A stretch of DNA of 64,000 nt from Erythrophleum ivorense (lineage: Eukaryota; Streptophyta; Magnoliopsida; Fabales; Fabaceae). Shown here piece after piece: positions 59,157 to 64,000 of the stretch; position 1 is the stretch's first letter; every line of letters begins with the position of its first letter. Location: assembly GCA_026724425.1 (NCBI GenBank), contig JAIUCV010000023.1, positions 3,038,001-3,102,000 of the forward strand, given 5' to 3'. Both the position numbers and the translations under genes were made by a program. Under the pieces are notes generated by a model. The model searched no databases, was not told the DNA's origin, and was given only the letters and a program-made list of their open reading frames with translations.

Positions 59157-61895
59157 TGATGATTATTTTTGCGTTGGGTCGTATCTATCAATTCATTTCG
59201 GTGTCATGTGGACTGTGTGAGCTCATACTATGCCTCCTCATATTTAATTTCATTGTTACAACTCATTTCAATCCCAAAAACATGCTTTCAACCCATGGAA
59301 ACCAAAAAGAGACATGGGACATGAATATGCATTCTCGGCCAGACTTGGCCCCATTTCTAGGCAAAGTTTGGAAAATTATAAATAAATCTAGAAAAATCAA
59401 AATCATGTAATATTAGTCATTCTAGAAATCTTGAGATGTCGACTTCATGATAAAAATATGTGCAAGTCATGACATCCCACACATAGGACGTTTGACATGC
59501 GAAAGTGTTTGGAGGTCCGATTGGGTTCTGATGCTGTCACAATTTACTGATATGGAATTCAAAAATGTCCAACTAATTCCAAAAAAATCCAATGCATGAA
59601 AATGATATCAATATGGAAATATGTGGATGTTAACTAGAGAGAAAAAATATCTCTAGATCAGTTCATCAAGCCAAACTCTCAAAAATCAATGGAATAGTAC
59701 CTCTGGTCAGGCAAGATGACTAATACTGGGCAAAAACTTCAAAAATTCATATCTTCCTCTCTAAACCTCCAAATAAGGTGTTTCTAGTTGCTACAAGTCA
59801 CTGTGAATGTCTAGTTTTTTCTTATAAAATTTCGTAGCCATTGGACCACGTTTGCCCCTTGGATGACACAATTACACAACTGACCAAATGAACAGTGTTG
59901 GTGCAAATCCAAAATTCTGATACCAACTTTGAAAAATCATAGAAAATTCCACAGACCTCCAAATGATCTGATATTTAGCTTTCCAAAAAGCTCTAGACAA
60001 ATCTAGTCACATGCAAAATTTAAAAGCAAGAAGAAGTCATTTGGTCAGACTTTGACATAAGGGGGCAAAGTGTCAATTTCCTTTGCTAAAAGAGGGCTCC
60101 ACGGGTTCAAATTGGCTTCTCCTACTCCTAAGGCTCTATGAGTACGTGAGAAAGCATCTACATAGGCTATCAAACATGGCTCAAATGTCTAACAATCTAG
60201 ATTTTTCAAAACTCACTCTCCCACACTAAAACATACACCATGTAGATAATGCTAAGATCTTGTTATTCATACCAAAACTTGCTACATCATTCAATATAGT
60301 TCTAATTCTCATACATATACAATAGGTACATCCATTTACAAGTATTCATAAGTGCATACACCATGTACATCATTAGATTACATCTCTTGACAACAAAGTG
60401 GTGACAAAATGACAATTTCAAAAACCCTTTGCCAATTTCCCTAGCTTCAAGCTTGGTGGCTCCCATGTCTTTGTTCACTTGATCCACCTAGCATGTTAGG
60501 ATAGTGGAGAGGAGGGGATGAGATTCAAAGAATTTCAATAGCTCATCTCTCATTCAATCATACATAATAGGTATAAAGCAAGCTTTTCAAATGCATGTGT
60601 GGAAAAGTAGAAGTCATAGATATTTTAAAAATAACCTTGGCATGTGAATCAAGCATATAAGACATTCAAGGGTTCACCAAGTGTTTGGATTGGCCTCACA
60701 TTCTCCTCATAGATTTTGGACTTGCCTCACCCACTCTTGAGCACTTTGGACTCAACCATACTCTTGGGAGTCCACATTACTTTTGGGAAACCCTTTGCTT
60801 TGTCTCAATTAAGCTCGAGGGTTCTTGACTCGTCCTCACCTAAGGGAAGAGTTCTTGGCCTTTCCACACTCAAGCAAACTCATACAAACATCATAGATTC
60901 ATTTAACATATAACATAGCATCAAGGATCATAACATGTAAAGGCATGCTAGCATACTTTTCATAGCTTAAAAATACACATACACACGTTCTAGAACAAGC
61001 TAAACACACATTCATGCATGAGAGAAGGGGGAGAGAACTACCTTATAAGCTAACACAAGTCTTCCTTTTCAATTTGTCTTCTCCCTTCTTGGTTCCATTA
61101 TCACAACTAGATGGAAGTGCTCCTCTTGAGCCTAGACACACAAGAGCATAGAATTACTCTCTCATAACTCAATACTTATTCACAAAGCTAGCGGTTTGTT
61201 TTTAATAAGCCCTACCAAGCATATAAGAAACTAGGGGTTCTTTCTCTCTCTAGAAATTAACTAACTATCCTTCCTCTCTCAAGCTCTCAAGAAAGGAAAT
61301 CAAGGAAGTAAAGCTACATGAATTCTAACCTCTTTCAAGAGTAGTTTTTCACTTTCCTTCTTTTGAACCAAGCCCAAAACATAGCTACCTCAACCACCAA
61401 AACCATAGGAAGAGAGGGCAAGGAGAGAAGAACAAGATTCTAAAAAGAAAAGTTAGGAAAATCTCAAGTTATGCTTACCTTTTTCTTGTTCTCCTTCCTT
61501 CTCTAGGTGTCTCTCTCTCTCCTCCACCCTTTCCTCTGCCTTGGATGAAGCCTAAGTCGATAGAAAGGAGAAGGAATGAATTGGGACACTTTAAGAAGTC
61601 AAATTCTTTTTTTTCATGCTTTTCTGGACTAACCCTCGCTACGGCAAGCACGTATCAGTCTCAGACCCTTATTTTCACTATGGTGCGCACTACGGCAAGC
61701 AACTCCTTAGTTTTTGTGTGGGATGCCCGCACTCACTATAGCTAGAAGCATTTTCACTATAGCTAGACTATTTCTCGCTATAGCGAACAGGTACATTTGC
61801 TATAGCTAGGCCATTTCTTGCTATAGCTAGCAGACTTAGAAAATTTTCAGCCATTCGAAAATTTTTTAGCTTCTTTTTTTTTTCTAGTTGTTACA
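59088..61895 (-). mobile_element. L8 LTR (L family, 2808 bp)
   Basis: Minus strand: starts TGTAACAACTAG at 61895 directly after a decayed polypurine tract and ends ATTATAGTGTTACA at 59088. Contains an array of CTATAGC words (61630-61830), a leader region (61420-61540), the 31-bp repeat zone (about 60690-60870) and the 3' block (59160-60200). The last 69 bases belong to the palindrome arm and differ from other L ends upstream of ATGAGCTAGAATTA, so the true L8 LTR may stop near 59157. Confidence 0.8.
61630..61830 (-). repeat. CTATAGC/CTACGGC word array in L8 LTR
   Basis: About seven imperfect units, each with a GCTATAGC, ACTATAGC or CTACGGCAAGC core, spaced about 18-40 bases. They lie in the 270 bases next to the LTR start. 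Confidence 0.7.
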
Positions 61896-62281
61896 TTTCC
61901 ACGCTTCTTAAAAGAAATTTCATCCCCAAAATTTAAGGGTACACTTTCTCTTACTTTTTTATCTTTCGGCTAATTGTTCCTTTCTTTCCCTTCTTCCTGG
62001 CTCCATATGTTTTTCTCTCTAGCTTTGCTTGTTTAAGTTTTCTCTCAGCTAGGGAATTTTCATTGCTAGCTTTTAGTGAGGGCTCTATCATTATAGTGTA
62101 CGTGCTAGTCCCTCTTATAAGGGAAAGAAAGTTCTGACTCTATAGGCCTATCCTGGGAGAGCTTACTCATTACAGCGGGTTAGTCTTAAATCGTCATAAG
62201 AGTTATCGTTCTTTTCAGTGGACTCGCTTACATATCTTGGGAGGTACTCATTTTATATCACGTCTCCCGTATCCTTTTTAA

Positions 62282-62590
62282 GTGGCTTCTCATAACATCT
62301 CATCATCTTTTCTGATCATTAGAGCCATCAGAGATTTTTATCTGTTTACTATTTTGAAGTGTACTGTCCACTGTTCATCTCTGCGTTCTTTCGTACTAGC
62401 TCATTCCATGATTACAATTCATATCTCTTTCTGTCACAGGTCTCATATCGTAACTGCTTACTGGGATTATAGCTCCTTTGAGGAGTTTCTGCTTTTAATG
62501 ATCCCAGTTTCTCTATTTATTACTATATCTGTCTTTGTAGGCTGGGACTTTTTCTCACTTTCTTTGCTCACTTACCATGGCATTTTATAG
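62282..62590 (+). CDS. Antisense frame in L8 internal region (102 codons, unknown)
   Basis: Lies on the strand opposite to L8. It aligns end to end with the L4 antisense frame (39546-39857, minus): the same MASHNISSSFLII start, SSLRSFVLAHSMITIHISF centre, YWDYSSFEEFLLL, and SLSLLTYHGIL end with the stop at the same place. Length differs by one codon. It is hydrophobic overall with a Tyr/Trp/Phe-rich middle. No known family is recognised, and no promoter was identified for it. Whether it is made is unknown. Confidence 0.3.
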   Translation: MASHNISSSFLIIRAIRDFYLFTILKCTVHCSSLRSFVLAHSMITIHISFCHRSHIVTAYWDYSSFEEFLLLMIPVSLFITISVFVGWDFFSLSLLTYHGIL

Positions 62591-63111
62591 TCCCTCAATT
62601 CAATACTGATTGGCCTAACTTGTGTGTCTCATACTAGCACCGAAGAGTGATTACCACTTACTACTATTGAGCTTTAGTGGGATGCTAGATATTCTCATAG
62701 TTTTACTCACTGGAGATATACTGTACCATTTACCTCATGTAAACTGTACCTGACCCATTTCTGAATACATAGGCTAGCATGCGCGAATCTTTCTATCCCT
62801 CGGTCAAAGCTACTATCTGCTAGGTAGTGGTTCATCTGGCTCTAACTTTGGAAAACTAATTTCCTGATTTCTTCATCCCATACACTATGATTATCTTTAA
62901 AGAGAGCTAGTCAGTGGTCTAACTGTTTGAGTAGAGCCTTCATGTCTCTGTGGCAACGATCTACCAGACTCAGGAGGTCTGTAGTCTCTGAGACAAAAGT
63001 TAGCTGAAACTGTACTGGTCTCTAAGACTTATTGCTCTATAAAACTATCTCTGGCTGTCATCTCTACCAGAGATCTATCATGTTGTGGCTAGGGCTCTCT
63101 GTAACTCTGTG

Positions 63112-63206
63112 GGATCTACTGTGACCCCTGGGTCTATTACGACCTCTCAGAGCCCTGCTAAGGTCTATTGCAACCTGCTATAACATGCTAGGATCTATTG
63201 CGATCC
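63112..63206 (-). repeat. Four-hairpin array with six-base loops, L8 copy
   Basis: Given on the plus strand. 63112-63127: GGATC/GACCC with one wobble, loop TACTGT. 63131-63144: GGTC/GACC, loop TATTAC. 63162-63175: GGTC/AACC with one wobble, loop TATTGC. 63191-63206: GGATC/GATCC, loop TATTGC. Same order and spacing as the L4 array, read in reverse. Confidence 0.75.
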
Positions 63207-64000
63207 ATCTCTGGGAGACGTCAAAGCCTAAGATCACTGTATCTGATAGTGAAATACATACTCACCAAGTCTGATAACTATCGCCCATAATAGTTGAGGC
63301 TAAACTCACAAGTACATCATGCTCTTCGTGCGAAGTGGGTTCTATGTAATCTGATTCTCTAGGATCCTGGCATACTGATACTAGGGAGCACTTCAATCTT
63401 TACTTATAGCTCTTCATAGGATCCTCAAATTCCCACTTCAACCCCTTTTGCTTGGGCTTTCTTTTCTCACTCTATTGACTCACTTACTTTCATATACTCA
63501 TTTTAGCCCTCCTCTCATTTCCTGTAGTTTCTAACTATGCCCACATTCTGCTTTTAAGTACTTTGGCACTAGAGCATCTCACACATTGAGTGTAGTTAAC
63601 ATTTCTAGCAGGAGAGAGGTTATGCACTAGTCCCTTCTCATTTCATTTATATGTACTATAAAGGACTCGGTCTATGCATACTGAATATGTACATTTTCTG
63701 CTAGGAATCCCTTTCTGTATGCTTTTCTCATTATTCTGATATTACTGGAATCCCTTTACCTTTCTTTCCTGACTTATCTCGTTATTTAGCTAACTAGGAT
63801 ACCCTTTGATTATCAGGACACTTTGGTGATTGATGTCCTCGTTTGCTATGCACTTAAGCCACATTACCATTAGGTTGATCAGGCTTAATATCATGTAACC
63901 ATTGTTGCAAGCAAACCATAACATCAAGCACTAATACACGGGCGCCTTATGACTGAATTCAGGGCCACTATTGCCAATATATTACAAGTTTCCCAACAAT

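Larger units (their letters stand above)
61896..64000 (-). mobile_element. L8 internal region (LARD-like), runs off window
   Basis: Reverse-oriented counterpart of 38506-40244. The 3' end is marked by the minus-strand sequence AAATTTTGGGGATGAAATTTC and TTAAGAAGCGTGGAAA before the LTR. From 63650 to 64000 it extends beyond the part kept in L4 and carries no recognisable feature. No sense gag or pol. Contains the second hairpin array and the second antisense frame. Confidence 0.82.

Noticed and set aside
1..64000. CRISPR arrays, operons, ribosome-binding sites, riboswitches
   Set aside because: The content is that of a plant nuclear genome, and no such structures were seen.

Overview
This is plant nuclear DNA made almost entirely of nested, decayed LTR retrotransposons. 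It is AT-rich. I found no host protein gene, tRNA, rRNA or CRISPR array. The evidence for a plant is an Athila-lineage Ty3/gypsy gag-pol, a Tekay/Del-type chromovirus gag-pol, a CACTA (En/Spm) TnpD transposase fragment, and primer-binding sites complementary to initiator tRNA-Met (core TGGTATCAGAG). The species cannot be named from this sequence. Three LTR families account for most bases. (1) Athila (A1-A4): LTRs of about 2.3-2.7 kb that begin TGATAAGCATG or TGATGAGCATG. (2) A large-LTR family, called L here (L0-L8): LTRs of about 3.7 kb that begin TGTAACATC and end GGTGTTACA, with a TATA box about 600 bp in. Where an L internal region is visible it is non-coding in the sense direction, as in LARD elements. 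The chromovirus D has a homologous LTR and is the likely autonomous partner. (3) Family C: LTRs of about 2.8 kb that begin TGTAACACCCC.

Layout, left part. L0 LTR (minus, 1-2170) sits in the gag of Athila A1 (2171-11233). A1 sits in the internal region of L1 (11239-17968). The L1 3' LTR also holds an Athila solo LTR, A3 (12508-14908, perfect 5-bp target duplication). L1 abuts the internal region of Athila A2 (17969-22179). A2 sits in LTR L2 (to 24345). L2 sits in C1 (24346-29024), which is itself split by solo LTR L3 (24862-28601). C1 sits in the pol of chromovirus D (minus). If each junction is an insertion, this is about seven layers.

Right part. D gag and pol are on the minus strand at 29025-31198, then the PBS (about 31345-31358) and the 5' LTR (31361-49879). 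That LTR is split by solo LTR C2 (32544-47647, target duplication gacat). C2 contains element L4 (34880-43403) and solo LTR L5 (43583-47313). D abuts a CACTA transposase fragment (49880-50439, minus). Next come Athila LTR A4 (minus, from 50440), split by solo LTR L6 (52261-55939, target duplication agact), an unassigned stretch, LTR L7 (plus, 56328 on), a TRIM-like element inside a palindrome of about 655 bp (58502-59156), and L8 (minus LTR 59088-61895 plus internal region to the window end).

No gene set works together here. The coding relics are gag, protease, RT, RNase H and integrase of A1, gag-PR-RT of D, and TnpD. All are broken, many by changes of the C-to-T / G-to-A type. The most unusual signals are in the L-family internal region: an array of four short hairpins with six-base loops and covarying stems, present in two copies (38945-39039 and 63112-63206), and an antisense reading frame of about 100 codons kept open in two copies and partly in a third.
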